Positions 24,935 through 34,532 of a stretch of 61,259 nt of DNA are shown one piece after another. Origin of the DNA: JAXGMQ01 sp964613055 (GTDB lineage: Bacteria > Caldisericota > Caldisericia > JAAYUI01). Under the pieces are notes generated by a model. The model searched no databases. It saw only the letters and a program-made list of their open reading frames with translations, and had not been told where the DNA came from. Position numbers and translations under genes: made by a program. Where the stretch lies: contig CAZTGD010000009.1 of assembly GCA_964613055.1 (NCBI GenBank), positions 1 to 61,259 on the forward strand, written 5' to 3'. The stretch's first letter is position 1, and every line of letters begins with the position of its first letter.

Positions 24935-27616
24935 ATGAAAAGGCTCATAGCCGTGCTTGTAGTTTGTGTGCTGTTGACTGGTCTACCGTTGTGTCTTGGT
25001 TCTGCCGATAACAGAACATCCGTTGCTTTCCCGCTTCTACCGTCTACGGTTTTGCCGGCTAGCTCGTGTCTGGTTGTTTTACCCCTGGATGAAAGCATGG
25101 ATAACCCTACATATTTCAATAACGGATGTTCAAACTATTCTTGCTGTGTGCTGGATGAGCACCTCGAACTCTCTGGTCCATTCATTGTAGGTAGTGATGA
25201 GTATTATAAGGCAACTGGTTTTGAGAGGGTCGAAAACCCTTATCATAGAACAACCAGGAGCCTCTTGCTCGATGAGTCGAATGATAAGAAACAGTGGTTC
25301 GGTTTCAGAAATAATTCGGCTTCATCATATCCTTTGATTTCCTTTACGTATCTGCGTGATGACAAGGAGTATGAGTACATTATGGACGACACGCTAAGGG
25401 GGATTGCAGTTGTGGTCCCACATCGAATGGGTGACTATCATCTGGATCGGATTGAAGATCATAAAGTTGTTGTGTACCGGAAGCTACCCGAAGGTGAAGA
25501 TTGCAGGCGTTCCTGGGATGACTGTTTTGACTTCATGTACTACGATTATGAGGATGATCGAGTCATATATGAGAGAAACGGTTCTAAGCATTTGTTCGAC
25601 AGTGATGCGGGATTGATAATCGGAAGGGATGAGATAATCGATCTTAAGGAGGATGAAATATATCCAATGCCCCAGGGTATAATATCCAAACCGATGATCG
25701 CTGGTAGCGGAATTCTTAGTAAAACAACCGAATCAGTCTCCCCTTACTCGGACAACTCAGTCAGGTTTTTCATCACTGATTTTCAGGGAAACCTGCTGGT
25801 AGAGTCTCAAGTGCCCGATGACAACTATCAGAATAGAATTTATACATTCAGTAGTGACTACGTTGTCTACAGAGCTCCTAGTGCAAACAGTTGGAATTCA
25901 AAGTATGTATTCAGGGTGTTTGACGTTCACAAAGACAGGGAGCTAATAATAATCAGCGACGACGATATAGACCTTGTGATAAACGGAAATTACATCATCA
26001 GCTTGAGCTATGAAGGTGTTGTTGAGGTGTGGTATTTGCCCAGTTGTGAACTGGTCAAACGAATGAACATCCCCGCTGTTAAGGAAGTCGGCAGATTTGA
26101 CAGACAGTTGTATGCAGTAGATGTCTCTCATCCATACAACCAATACGCACAACGTGACAAATATGCTTTCGCCGTCAGAGAAGATATGACCTTTGATTAC
26201 ACGAAGGTCATCCCTGCCAGGTATGTGGGCATCAATCATAACTTTCTCGAGTGTGAAGTGGTGGAGTTTGATGGTTTCTTTAGTGTGAGGGTTTTAAGGA
26301 ATTCTGACGATATAATCGCTTCCTTTCCCGTCCCAACAGACAGATTCACAGGCAAATGGTTCTATTTTAAGAATGACAGGCAACTCGTCTCGTGTCATGA
26401 AAATGGTTTGGTGAGGGTCGTCAACCTTTTGACGGGTGAGATGAAATCGTATTCATTTGAGCCAATCGACAAAGACCGATACAAGATATTGACAACAAGA
26501 AGAGAGGAATTGAAACCATATAGAATCGAGAATGACTCGATCGCTTTGACTCTCAAGCTGGAGGATAGGCAGACGAGGCATGATGCAAGCGCATTGATAT
26601 GCATTGACACCATAGAGGGAAGTCTGCATATGTTTCACCTCAATCATATCCCCACCTGGATATCTGTAAACAGAGATGCCGTGACCTACGGAGGAGGGAC
26701 ATGCTACAATGAAAAGGGCTATGAGAGGCCATGCAAACTCGTTTTGCAGAGGTTTGACAGAGTTCAGAATGAGTATGAGTTTGATTATGCCCACTTGACA
26801 GATCGATACTGTTACATAGATGAATATGAGGGTGAACCATACAATTATTCATTCCACAGGCTTGATTTAGAAACGGAAGAAACAGCGTTTGACTTTGTCG
26901 ATAAACAGCTTTTCCCCTCCATAGATTCTGAATTGTTGTATTCACTGGGTCAGGATTGTTACTCGTGGGATAGCGATTTTTCATGTAGAACAGCTTCAAG
27001 CATGGTAAACTCAATCCAGTTTGCAAGTATTATTGATTACGATAATGCGATGATATATCAGGATAAGGTCGTGTCCACATCGATCGATTCTAAAGGTTTA
27101 TTCACAACCCTGACTCCATGCCAGACATTTGCTGTGCGTGAAGTGGAAAGGGATGGTTATCAGATAACCTTTGAGTTCACCTCTACCAGATGCGATACTC
27201 ACGCTGAAGCCTGGAGTGGAGTAGCGTGTCTGACCGCCTGGGGACACAAGGAACCAACACTAGCAAGGTATTACACCGAAGAATATGAACCGACTGAGCC
27301 CGTCATGACGGAGCTTGACTCAAATATTGAAAGCATTGGACCGCTTTTAGCGGGTGAGTCACAGAAGGTAACCTTGAGAATACCGGACAGGGATTCGGTT
27401 CTGATGGAGTCAGACCTTCTGAGGTTGACAGGTGAGGAAGTAGAGGATGATGGTATACATTTCCTCAAGCTGGCTGTGTATTCAAATGGGGTACTTGATT
27501 TCAATCAATCAGACATACCACCCTGCAATAGATATCCACTCCGTTTTTCTGGTATTGCAGATAGATTAACGACAAAAGGGCATGGAGCGACCTGTGAGAT
27601 ATACTGGGATTATTGA
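24935..27616 (+). CDS. Large secreted propeller-like protein
   Basis: About 893 residues from the ATG at 24935, which has GGAGGT 4 bases upstream and starts a signal peptide (MKRLIAVLVVCVLLTGLPLC). The frame opens earlier, at 24890, but those 15 residues precede the signal. The body is rich in Asp, Tyr and Arg with repeated short strands (for example VVEVWYLPSCELVKRM, LVRVVNLLTGEMKSYSF), in the manner of WD40/TolB-like propellers. Its style matches the first gene of the window (Y/F-x-x-D-Y/V-x-D-D). No catalytic motif is seen. It is convergent with pth. Confidence 0.7.
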   Translation: MKRLIAVLVVCVLLTGLPLCLGSADNRTSVAFPLLPSTVLPASSCLVVLPLDESMDNPTYFNNGCSNYSCCVLDEHLELSGPFIVGSDEYYKATGFERVENPYHRTTRSLLLDESNDKKQWFGFRNNSASSYPLISFTYLRDDKEYEYIMDDTLRGIAVVVPHRMGDYHLDRIEDHKVVVYRKLPEGEDCRRSWDDCFDFMYYDYEDDRVIYERNGSKHLFDSDAGLIIGRDEIIDLKEDEIYPMPQGIISKPMIAGSGILSKTTESVSPYSDNSVRFFITDFQGNLLVESQVPDDNYQNRIYTFSSDYVVYRAPSANSWNSKYVFRVFDVHKDRELIIISDDDIDLVINGNYIISLSYEGVVEVWYLPSCELVKRMNIPAVKEVGRFDRQLYAVDVSHPYNQYAQRDKYAFAVREDMTFDYTKVIPARYVGINHNFLECEVVEFDGFFSVRVLRNSDDIIASFPVPTDRFTGKWFYFKNDRQLVSCHENGLVRVVNLLTGEMKSYSFEPIDKDRYKILTTRREELKPYRIENDSIALTLKLEDRQTRHDASALICIDTIEGSLHMFHLNHIPTWISVNRDAVTYGGGTCYNEKGYERPCKLVLQRFDRVQNEYEFDYAHLTDRYCYIDEYEGEPYNYSFHRLDLETEETAFDFVDKQLFPSIDSELLYSLGQDCYSWDSDFSCRTASSMVNSIQFASIIDYDNAMIYQDKVVSTSIDSKGLFTTLTPCQTFAVREVERDGYQITFEFTSTRCDTHAEAWSGVACLTAWGHKEPTLARYYTEEYEPTEPVMTELDSNIESIGPLLAGESQKVTLRIPDRDSVLMESDLLRLTGEEVEDDGIHFLKLAVYSNGVLDFNQSDIPPCNRYPLRFSGIADRLTTKGHGATCEIYWDY

Positions 27617-27673
27617 TAGGGCAAAGAATAAGCCAGAGAAGTTCTGTTCGATTTGAAATAAACATAGAAAAGA

Positions 27674-28261
27674 TTATTCATCCATATTAGGATTGGTGTC
27701 GTTGAATTCGTTGCATGCTCTTTGGAATCCCCTATCAATAAGCGTCTTTGTGGCTGAGACGGCGAGGTCTGCCATAGACATCAGTATCTTTTTTTCATCT
27801 GGTGGTGGATTGGACAACACGTATTCAACCACGTCATCCCTGTCTTCAGGCCTGCCGATACCCATTTTGATGCGGTAGAAATCGTCCATACCCGTCTCAG
27901 TGATGATGGAGGTGATGCCCTTGTGACCACCACTCGCCCCGCTCCTCTTGACTCGAAGCGCGCCCACTGGCAGGTCGATGTCATCAAAGATGACAATCAG
28001 ATTTTCAAAGGAGATCTCATAGGCTTTGAGCAGGCAGTCCACTGGTATGCCAGAGCGGTTCATGAATGAAAGCGGTTTAGCTAGTGTGAGGTGAGTGTCG
28101 TCGTCTTCAATGCGAATCACCTTCGCCCCACAGGCGTTTCTCTTTATACGAACACCCAGCGACTTGGCGAGTCTGTCGACTGCCCACCAACCACCGTTGT
28201 GACGTGTGTTCCTGTATCTGAGTCCGGGGTTGCCCAGACCCACAATGAGCCATTTTATCAT
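27674..28261 (-). CDS. pth: Peptidyl-tRNA hydrolase
   Basis: 195 residues, normal length. Pth frees tRNA from peptidyl-tRNA that drops off the ribosome and is essential in most bacteria. Landmarks are LIVGLGNPG at the N-terminus with Asn11, the catalytic His at about 21 (RNTRHNGGWW), PLSFMNRSG near 65, DDIDLPVGALRVKRSGASGG near 93-112 and KMGIGRP near 134. Its ATG overlaps the stop of the upstream receiver-kinase gene by 4 bases (ATGA), so it is the last gene of a signalling operon. That is an unusual place for pth, which more often sits with ctc or ychF. Confidence 0.95.
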   Translation of the reverse strand: MIKWLIVGLGNPGLRYRNTRHNGGWWAVDRLAKSLGVRIKRNACGAKVIRIEDDDTHLTLAKPLSFMNRSGIPVDCLLKAYEISFENLIVIFDDIDLPVGALRVKRSGASGGHKGITSIITETGMDDFYRIKMGIGRPEDRDDVVEYVLSNPPPDEKKILMSMADLAVSATKTLIDRGFQRACNEFNDTNPNMDE

Positions 28262-30996
28262 GCCTGTTCGTGTTTCTCCACCACCGGTATCTTTATAGTG
28301 ACACTCGTGCCGACACCCTCTCTGCTGTCGATGCCTATGTCACCGCCGTGTGAGTTTACATGCAGAAGCACGTTTGACAACCCAAGACCCAACCCACCGG
28401 TTTTAAGCTGTTCACCTCGGTCGACCTGGTAGAATGGTTTGAAGACCTTCCCGATGTCGTCTTCTGGAATGCCGATGCCCTTATCGGAGATGATGATAAC
28501 AATGCTATCACCTTCAAGGCTGACCTTGAAGGTGATATAGATGCTGTCGGGTTTGCTGTACTTGATGGAGTTGATCAGCAGGTTGTTGACAATCTCATCA
28601 ATCCTGTCGGGATCAATGTTTATTTCGGTGCACTTGGTGTTTTCATCGAGGTCGAAGCTGTAGCTGTAGGGGGTATCACCGTAGGTGCTCGAGACACGCT
28701 TCTTTATGAACACCTGCTCCCTGGCGCCTATCTGTGAGAACAACTTGAATGCGTTCATCTTCACGAAGTTGTATTCGGGATTGGTGCGACCTACATCAAC
28801 AAAATCGGCGATCTGGCGAATCTCCCGCTTGACAGCATCGGAGATGATGTCAAGCATCTCACTCTCGTCGGTACCGTCTGGTGTTTTGTCCCTGAGCAAC
28901 TCTGTGTAGCCCTGTATGAGTACTAGGGGGTTGCGCAATTCATGCGCAACGCTGTTGATAAACTCACGTTTTGCCCTCTCCTGTCTAACCCTACTGGTTA
29001 CATCCTTGAAGGTCCACAGCCTTCGAAAGTCTGGCTCATCGGGCACCAAGGGACAGGTGAACAGATCGATGTACCGTCCGTTATTCAGCCTGAACGTTTG
29101 GCGGATGCTCTCCTTTGTGTTGCTGATGTTCATCATCTCGGAGGTGAAGTGCTCTCCGTTTTCAACCATCTTCTCGATTATCGCCAGTGGTTCTTGGGTC
29201 CAGCTCTTTTGTTCATTGTATCCGAAGATAGAGAAGAACCTTGAATTGACATAGTTGGAGAGCATGTCATCACTGAGTACAAGCACGGCATCATCGATGG
29301 AATCAATGGTTGTCTCCAGCAACTGTCTGGATCTGTATATACTGTCAAGAGCTTTGTCTCTCTCAATTCTGACTGAAATCGTATGAGCGAGTGACTCCAG
29401 CATGGATTCCTCCTGGTCTGACCATTCACGCTCATTCTCGCAGTCGTCAAAACCCACGAAGCCCCACACCTTCCGATTCACAATAATCGGCAGTACAATA
29501 ATCGAGAGTATTTCTTGAGGTTCGAGTATTTCTCTTTCACCTTCCGGGAAATCCTTAATCAAGCCCTTTATATATTTCCCATTTTCAAAGGCATCCTTCC
29601 ATCTACCAAAACCGCCCTTTTCAAGTGGTATTGATTGAAGTTCTTCTCTGTCAATAACAGCTTTGTTTGGGTTTCGACACCACTCATGGACATGTGAGGT
29701 GTACACATCGTCAGATCTGTAATCGTGTTTAAAGATATAGACACGATCGGTGTTTGTAACCTTACCTACGATCTCAAGTGCTTTTTTTATAGCAACTGGT
29801 TTGTCATGCTCCTCAAAAATGACCTTCTTCATCTCAAGGAAGCTGAGTAAGTATCTCTCGTATTGTTTTCTCGCTGTGATCTCATTGAGGACGTATGCCT
29901 TTATGTCACCAAGGTTGCTTGACCAGGAGGCTCTTGAAACTTCAACTGATATCTGTTTACAACCGGCAAGCACAGCGGTTGTTTCAATTGTTTTACTTTT
30001 TTCTGAGTCAGAGCTGTTGGTTTCATCACTCTCCATATGGCTGTGGATTTCAGGCAGGAGCTTGGTGATGTTCATGTCAAGGAGATGCTCATCCGTGTAC
30101 CCAAATAACCCTTTTGCTGTGGAATTGAAAGTCAGAATAGAGCCTGTGTCACTGGTGGTTATGATGGCAAGGGGAGTCTTTTCAAAGATCATTCGGTATC
30201 GATACTCACTGTCCTTGAGTGCTTTGGCTGAGAGTTTTTCCTTGGTTATGTCAGTGAAGGAGATGAACAGGAATGACGACCCATTCACTTCAGTCGTCGA
30301 TATTCTGGTTATTACGTATCTGAAACCTCCATTCTTTCGCTCTATCCAGAACCCCGTTTCAAAGCTCTTGTGATCCGACTGGCTATTCTCCTGTATGAAC
30401 TCCGTTACGCGCTTTTTCTCGAAGGCCGCAAGCAGGTCAAGATATGACATGCCCTCCAACTCAGTGTGACTGTATCCAGAAATATCTGTCATGCTTGGAT
30501 TTGTGTATGACAATTTCTTGTCTTTGATGATGATGACACCGTCCGAAATACTCTCAGCCATCATCCTATGACTGAGCTTGCTCATTTCAAGTTCATGTTC
30601 AGTGTGTTTGAGTCTGCGCTCTCGATTGATTTCACCATAGATGCGATTAACAACCTCTGGAAGGGTTTTGAGGAAATGGCTGTCCTTGACGATGTAGTCC
30701 CTTGCACCACGTTTCATCATCTCAACGGCTACGCGTTCGTCTCCCTGACCCGTTACGATGATGAACGGTACCTTGACCCCACGCTCATCGAGTGTCGATA
30801 TGAGTTCGTCTGCTGTGAAATCAGGCAACATGTAGTCAAGCAGGAGCAAGGTGTCATTCTCTGAATAGAGGTGCTTGAGCGTATCATTGCCCGTTGCATA
30901 GCTGGTTACGTCATATCCCGCCTTCTTGAGATTCTTGGTAATCAACCTCGATACGCCAAGGTTGTCCTCTGCCAATAATACCTTATTCATAGTCAT
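28258..30996 (-). CDS. Receiver-PAS-GAF-PAS histidine kinase hybrid
   Basis: 912 residues, no membrane segment. An N-terminal receiver domain (about 1-120) has LLAEDN and phospho-acceptor Asp54 in LLLLDYMLPDF, with VTGQG and the conserved Lys in YIVKD. PAS domains follow at about 145-260 and 265-385, then GAF at about 395-550 and another PAS at about 565-670. HisKA has the phospho-His near 685 (VAHELRNPL). HATPase_c has NNLLINSIKYS, DKGIGIP and GGLGLGLS. Phosphate could arrive from the upstream kinase through the receiver. The start overlaps the response-regulator stop by 14 bases (an in-frame ATG at 30990 is the alternative), and the stop overlaps pth. Confidence 0.9.
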   Translation of the reverse strand: MTMNKVLLAEDNLGVSRLITKNLKKAGYDVTSYATGNDTLKHLYSENDTLLLLDYMLPDFTADELISTLDERGVKVPFIIVTGQGDERVAVEMMKRGARDYIVKDSHFLKTLPEVVNRIYGEINRERRLKHTEHELEMSKLSHRMMAESISDGVIIIKDKKLSYTNPSMTDISGYSHTELEGMSYLDLLAAFEKKRVTEFIQENSQSDHKSFETGFWIERKNGGFRYVITRISTTEVNGSSFLFISFTDITKEKLSAKALKDSEYRYRMIFEKTPLAIITTSDTGSILTFNSTAKGLFGYTDEHLLDMNITKLLPEIHSHMESDETNSSDSEKSKTIETTAVLAGCKQISVEVSRASWSSNLGDIKAYVLNEITARKQYERYLLSFLEMKKVIFEEHDKPVAIKKALEIVGKVTNTDRVYIFKHDYRSDDVYTSHVHEWCRNPNKAVIDREELQSIPLEKGGFGRWKDAFENGKYIKGLIKDFPEGEREILEPQEILSIIVLPIIVNRKVWGFVGFDDCENEREWSDQEESMLESLAHTISVRIERDKALDSIYRSRQLLETTIDSIDDAVLVLSDDMLSNYVNSRFFSIFGYNEQKSWTQEPLAIIEKMVENGEHFTSEMMNISNTKESIRQTFRLNNGRYIDLFTCPLVPDEPDFRRLWTFKDVTSRVRQERAKREFINSVAHELRNPLVLIQGYTELLRDKTPDGTDESEMLDIISDAVKREIRQIADFVDVGRTNPEYNFVKMNAFKLFSQIGAREQVFIKKRVSSTYGDTPYSYSFDLDENTKCTEINIDPDRIDEIVNNLLINSIKYSKPDSIYITFKVSLEGDSIVIIISDKGIGIPEDDIGKVFKPFYQVDRGEQLKTGGLGLGLSNVLLHVNSHGGDIGIDSREGVGTSVTIKIPVVEKHEQA

Positions 30997-31459
30997 CTTT
31001 CCCGTCTCTGGTTATCTTAGGGATCTCTGTGACCGTGATGAACAAACCAAGATTTCGAATCTTCTTGATGAAATCCTCATATACAACGGGTTTTGTTATG
31101 TATGAGTTGCAACCCAGCTCGTAACAGCTGTCCACTTCACGCGGATCATCGGTTGTGGTGAGCATTATCACTGGTATTTTCTTGAGATACTCGTGCATTT
31201 TTACAAACTCCAGCACCTCAATACCTGATACCTTAGGCATGTTTATATCGAGTATAAGAAGGTAAGATTCGTTATCTGAATTACAACTGTCTAGTATGGT
31301 GTCTTTGATGAAATCCAGTATCGATTGACCGTCCTCGAAGAATTGCAGATTGTTGCATATGCCTGCCTTCACGAAGTTCCTCTTGATCAGCAGACGGTGT
31401 CCCTCATCGTCCTCGGCTATAAGAATCTTGACTTCCTTCTTTGAATCATTGATACTCAC
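30983..31459 (-). CDS. Single-domain response regulator (CheY/Rcp1-like)
   Basis: About 158 residues. It is a lone receiver with the acidic pocket IAEDDEGHRLL, phospho-acceptor Asp near residue 71 in LLILDINMPKVSG, the Thr of VIMLTTTDD and the Lys of SYITKP. There is no output domain. The insert between alpha2 and beta3 and the adjacent phytochrome-type kinase fit the Rcp1 subgroup, which pairs with such kinases. The frame opens at 31555, but the GTG at 31459 has GAGGAG 6 bases upstream and is the proper start. It overlaps the upstream kinase stop by 14 bases, so it is coupled to it. Confidence 0.9.
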   Translation of the reverse strand: MSINDSKKEVKILIAEDDEGHRLLIKRNFVKAGICNNLQFFEDGQSILDFIKDTILDSCNSDNESYLLILDINMPKVSGIEVLEFVKMHEYLKKIPVIMLTTTDDPREVDSCYELGCNSYITKPVVYEDFIKKIRNLGLFITVTEIPKITRDGKDDYE

Positions 31460-34394
31460 TGAATTCTCCTCTCTTCTTTGGCAGGCTGATGAATACACTT
31501 GTCCCCTTGTCCTCTTCGGACTCGATCCACACCTTCCCGTTGTGCTTGGTAACAATGCGTTTTGCTATAGACATGCCCATCCCATAGCCGCTCCCCTTCG
31601 TCGGATTAAGCTGATGAAAGAGCTGAAAGACCTTGTCCTGGTGTTCTTTCTTTATCCCCACTCCGTTGTCTGAAACCCTGTAGATGCAGTTGGAATTATC
31701 TTCATTCCCGCTAACCCTTATGACACATGGTTCATCAGGCTTTCTATACTTGATCGCATTCTCGATGATGTTGGTAAACACCTGGTTGAGCTGATCAAGG
31801 TCAGCCCAGCATAGTGGCAGTGAAGACACCTCTATGGTTGCTCCCGCTGACTGTATCTGAAACTGAAGCGTGTCCAGGATAACCGATATCAACTCTTCGG
31901 TGTTGATCTCCTGGATGTCGATCCTCTTTCTGCCTATCCGAGACAGTTTAAGCAGGTTTTTTAGCAGTATGTCAATCTTTCTGGCACTAGCCTGGATAAA
32001 ACGAATCGACTCAAACAGTCGCTCTCCACCGAATGTTTCAATGTGTTTTCTGACCGTTACCAAGTTATTTGAATTGTCAATTGAACCCAACAGCTGGACA
32101 ATATCATCCTCAAGCTCACTTCCGAACCCAATAATGTTGACGAGTGGTGAGCGCAGATCATGGGATGTGACATAGAGCAATTGTTCGAGCTCCCTGTTCT
32201 TGTCGCTAATCAGCTTAGTCATATGAGCTTTCTCCAACTCAGCTTTTCTCTCCTGTGTTATGTCCCTGAACTCAACCACCAGATTGCCCTCATAGCTTTT
32301 AAATGCCCAGTACTCAAAAATCCTATCGATTCTTTTATCACCAGATTCATGCAGTTCGAGTTCATCATGAAATCCCCTTTCCGTCTCTACAACATTAGAA
32401 AGGGCTTCTTGAAGACTCGGTTTTGTTGAGTAGGGGTATATCGATGAGATGTCATCACCGATAGTGCATGTATAATCATCCCCGATAATCTCTCTTGATG
32501 AGAAATTAACACCACTCAAACAAAGCCTTCCATCAACAAGTTCGAATATATGAATGCCGATAGGCGATTTATCGATGATGCTCCTGAGTTTCTCCTCGCT
32601 GGTGACCAGAGCACTTTCTACCAGCTTGCGGTCGGTTATGTCGATAAAAGAGCCCTCAATATACCCCTTGGATTCATAGTATTTTAGTGATGTCAGGAAG
32701 TATCTATGAGAGCCATCCTCACTCGACCATATCACCTCGACATCATGCAGTTCACCTTCTAGCCTGAGTAGTTTCTTTATGGTGTTAAGAGTGCTTCTTT
32801 CAATCCGATTTGACATCTTGAAGCCCTCTGAGGGGATGTCCTCGATACTGTTGTATCCAGCCAGTTTAGCACCCTGTCTGTTAACGGAAAGGAGCATACC
32901 CTCCTCCATCTCAATCTTGAATAGACCAGCTGTCGCTGTTTCATACAGGTGTCTGTACTGCTCCTCACTCTCTTTCAGTTTTTTCTGGAACAGACGTGTC
33001 TGAGTTACATCGTGTATGATGGCGATGATGACAGGTTTTTCAAAGATGTAAACGAGGCTGGAAGAAACCTCTGCAAAGATGTTCTCTCCATCCTTTGAGA
33101 CAAATGTTTCATTGAATTGAACTGTATCGTTAGCGTTCAACCTTGTAAGCAGTCCGTTGCTGATCCTGTCTGTGGAGTCGAGGATGATATCAAAGATACT
33201 CATCTTATCGATCATCTCTACCGCTGAGTAACCTAACAGTTTGATAGCCGACGGGTTTGCATCAGTGATATTACCATCCAGGTCATGGAACAGAACCGCA
33301 TCATTGGCATTCTCAAACAGGCTTATATACCTGGCTTGCGTTGATGTAATCTCCTCGTCTGCCTGCATCTGCTCGATCCCTGTAGAGATGAGAGACATGA
33401 TCCTTGAAATCATCCACTTCCATTCATCAAGCCTGTCGATACTGTCTTCAGACCACATGCAGAAGGTGCCGAGAAGCTGATTTGTTGAACTGATCAGGGG
33501 GTATGTGGCTACTGATCCGATATGGTTGTATAAGATAGCCGCAGTGAATGTCTCTATTATGGGATCTGTTGCTACATTACCACAGATCATTGGTTTTCTT
33601 GTTTTTGCTACTGCACTACAGATATTCTCTTTTTCATTAACATCTACGATGTCATCGATATCACCTTTTATTACCTCTGTGTAATTGTATGTCCCCATCC
33701 GAACGAGTGTATTTGACTCACTGTCGAAAAACCGAATCAGACCTGTGGTGAAGCCCAGTGATTCGGTTACTTTAGGCAGAACCGAATCACAGAAACCTTC
33801 AATGGTGTTGCAGGTCATCCTTGCATTTATGATTACCTGCCGGAGACCATCCTCTATTATTTCCTGTTTCTTTGTCAATGTTTGAATGGTAATGTCATTC
33901 ATAACCACCAGAACATAATCATCTCCCATTATAGCAATGCTTTGAAACGAGGCTTCAACGGTTCTAATGGATCCATGTTTGGTGATCAGTTCAAATGTCT
34001 GTTTTACATTTGAAGCCATTGTTTTGGCTGACATGGCTAGATTCTTTAAGGTTTTATCTGCTGTCAATTCGATCAGATCAACCTTTTTTTCGGCTACCAG
34101 TTCCTCTCTGGTGTATCCAGACATCGAAAGGAAGGCCTCATTTGCCATCTCTATCATGAAATTATTCGATGATATGATGATACTTGGAATTGGAGAAGCA
34201 GTGAATGACTCTTTGATCAGCAGAAGCCTGTTCTTCTCTCTGTCAAGCTCAAATGATTTCTCTGTTTGATACGCAAATCTTTTTCTGAGGATTAGGGTAT
34301 AGACTATTAGAAACGCTATCAGCAGTATAACTGACACGTGGAAGCCAATGACTAATCCAACCCAACTACCGTTCATTGGCACATCCAATAACAT
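31446..34394 (-). CDS. Membrane-anchored multi-PAS/GAF sensor histidine kinase
   Basis: 982 residues. One membrane segment lies at about 12-36 (WVGLVIGFHVSVILLIAFLI), with almost nothing outside, so the signal is probably cytoplasmic or in the membrane. PAS domains are at about 55-180, 355-475, 480-600 and 605-725, and a GAF domain at about 190-345. HisKA is the phytochrome-like type, with phospho-His near 744 (LYVTSHDLRSPLVN). HATPase_c shows NIIENAIKYRKP, DNGVGI and GSGYGMGMSIAKRI. It is the first gene of an overlapping operon with a lone receiver, a receiver-kinase hybrid and pth, which looks like a branched phosphorelay. No Shine-Dalgarno is obvious at the ATG. Confidence 0.9.
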   Translation of the reverse strand: MLLDVPMNGSWVGLVIGFHVSVILLIAFLIVYTLILRKRFAYQTEKSFELDREKNRLLLIKESFTASPIPSIIISSNNFMIEMANEAFLSMSGYTREELVAEKKVDLIELTADKTLKNLAMSAKTMASNVKQTFELITKHGSIRTVEASFQSIAIMGDDYVLVVMNDITIQTLTKKQEIIEDGLRQVIINARMTCNTIEGFCDSVLPKVTESLGFTTGLIRFFDSESNTLVRMGTYNYTEVIKGDIDDIVDVNEKENICSAVAKTRKPMICGNVATDPIIETFTAAILYNHIGSVATYPLISSTNQLLGTFCMWSEDSIDRLDEWKWMISRIMSLISTGIEQMQADEEITSTQARYISLFENANDAVLFHDLDGNITDANPSAIKLLGYSAVEMIDKMSIFDIILDSTDRISNGLLTRLNANDTVQFNETFVSKDGENIFAEVSSSLVYIFEKPVIIAIIHDVTQTRLFQKKLKESEEQYRHLYETATAGLFKIEMEEGMLLSVNRQGAKLAGYNSIEDIPSEGFKMSNRIERSTLNTIKKLLRLEGELHDVEVIWSSEDGSHRYFLTSLKYYESKGYIEGSFIDITDRKLVESALVTSEEKLRSIIDKSPIGIHIFELVDGRLCLSGVNFSSREIIGDDYTCTIGDDISSIYPYSTKPSLQEALSNVVETERGFHDELELHESGDKRIDRIFEYWAFKSYEGNLVVEFRDITQERKAELEKAHMTKLISDKNRELEQLLYVTSHDLRSPLVNIIGFGSELEDDIVQLLGSIDNSNNLVTVRKHIETFGGERLFESIRFIQASARKIDILLKNLLKLSRIGRKRIDIQEINTEELISVILDTLQFQIQSAGATIEVSSLPLCWADLDQLNQVFTNIIENAIKYRKPDEPCVIRVSGNEDNSNCIYRVSDNGVGIKKEHQDKVFQLFHQLNPTKGSGYGMGMSIAKRIVTKHNGKVWIESEEDKGTSVFISLPKKRGEFSEYQ

Positions 34395-34532
34395 AGTCTG
34401 GATACAAACTACCCATGTTATTTATTATACATGAATCTTCACACAAAATGTAAACATATTGTCAAAATGAGCCGTTTGAATGTATGTTTATAATGTGCTA
34501 GAATTACATCGAAGTTTGTTAAGGGGGTGAGT

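Noticed and set aside
34424..34494. TATAAT hexamers on both strands between the divergent sensor kinase and Cys-rich gene
   Set aside because: Neither has a convincing -35 at 16-18 bases, so I did not call promoters.
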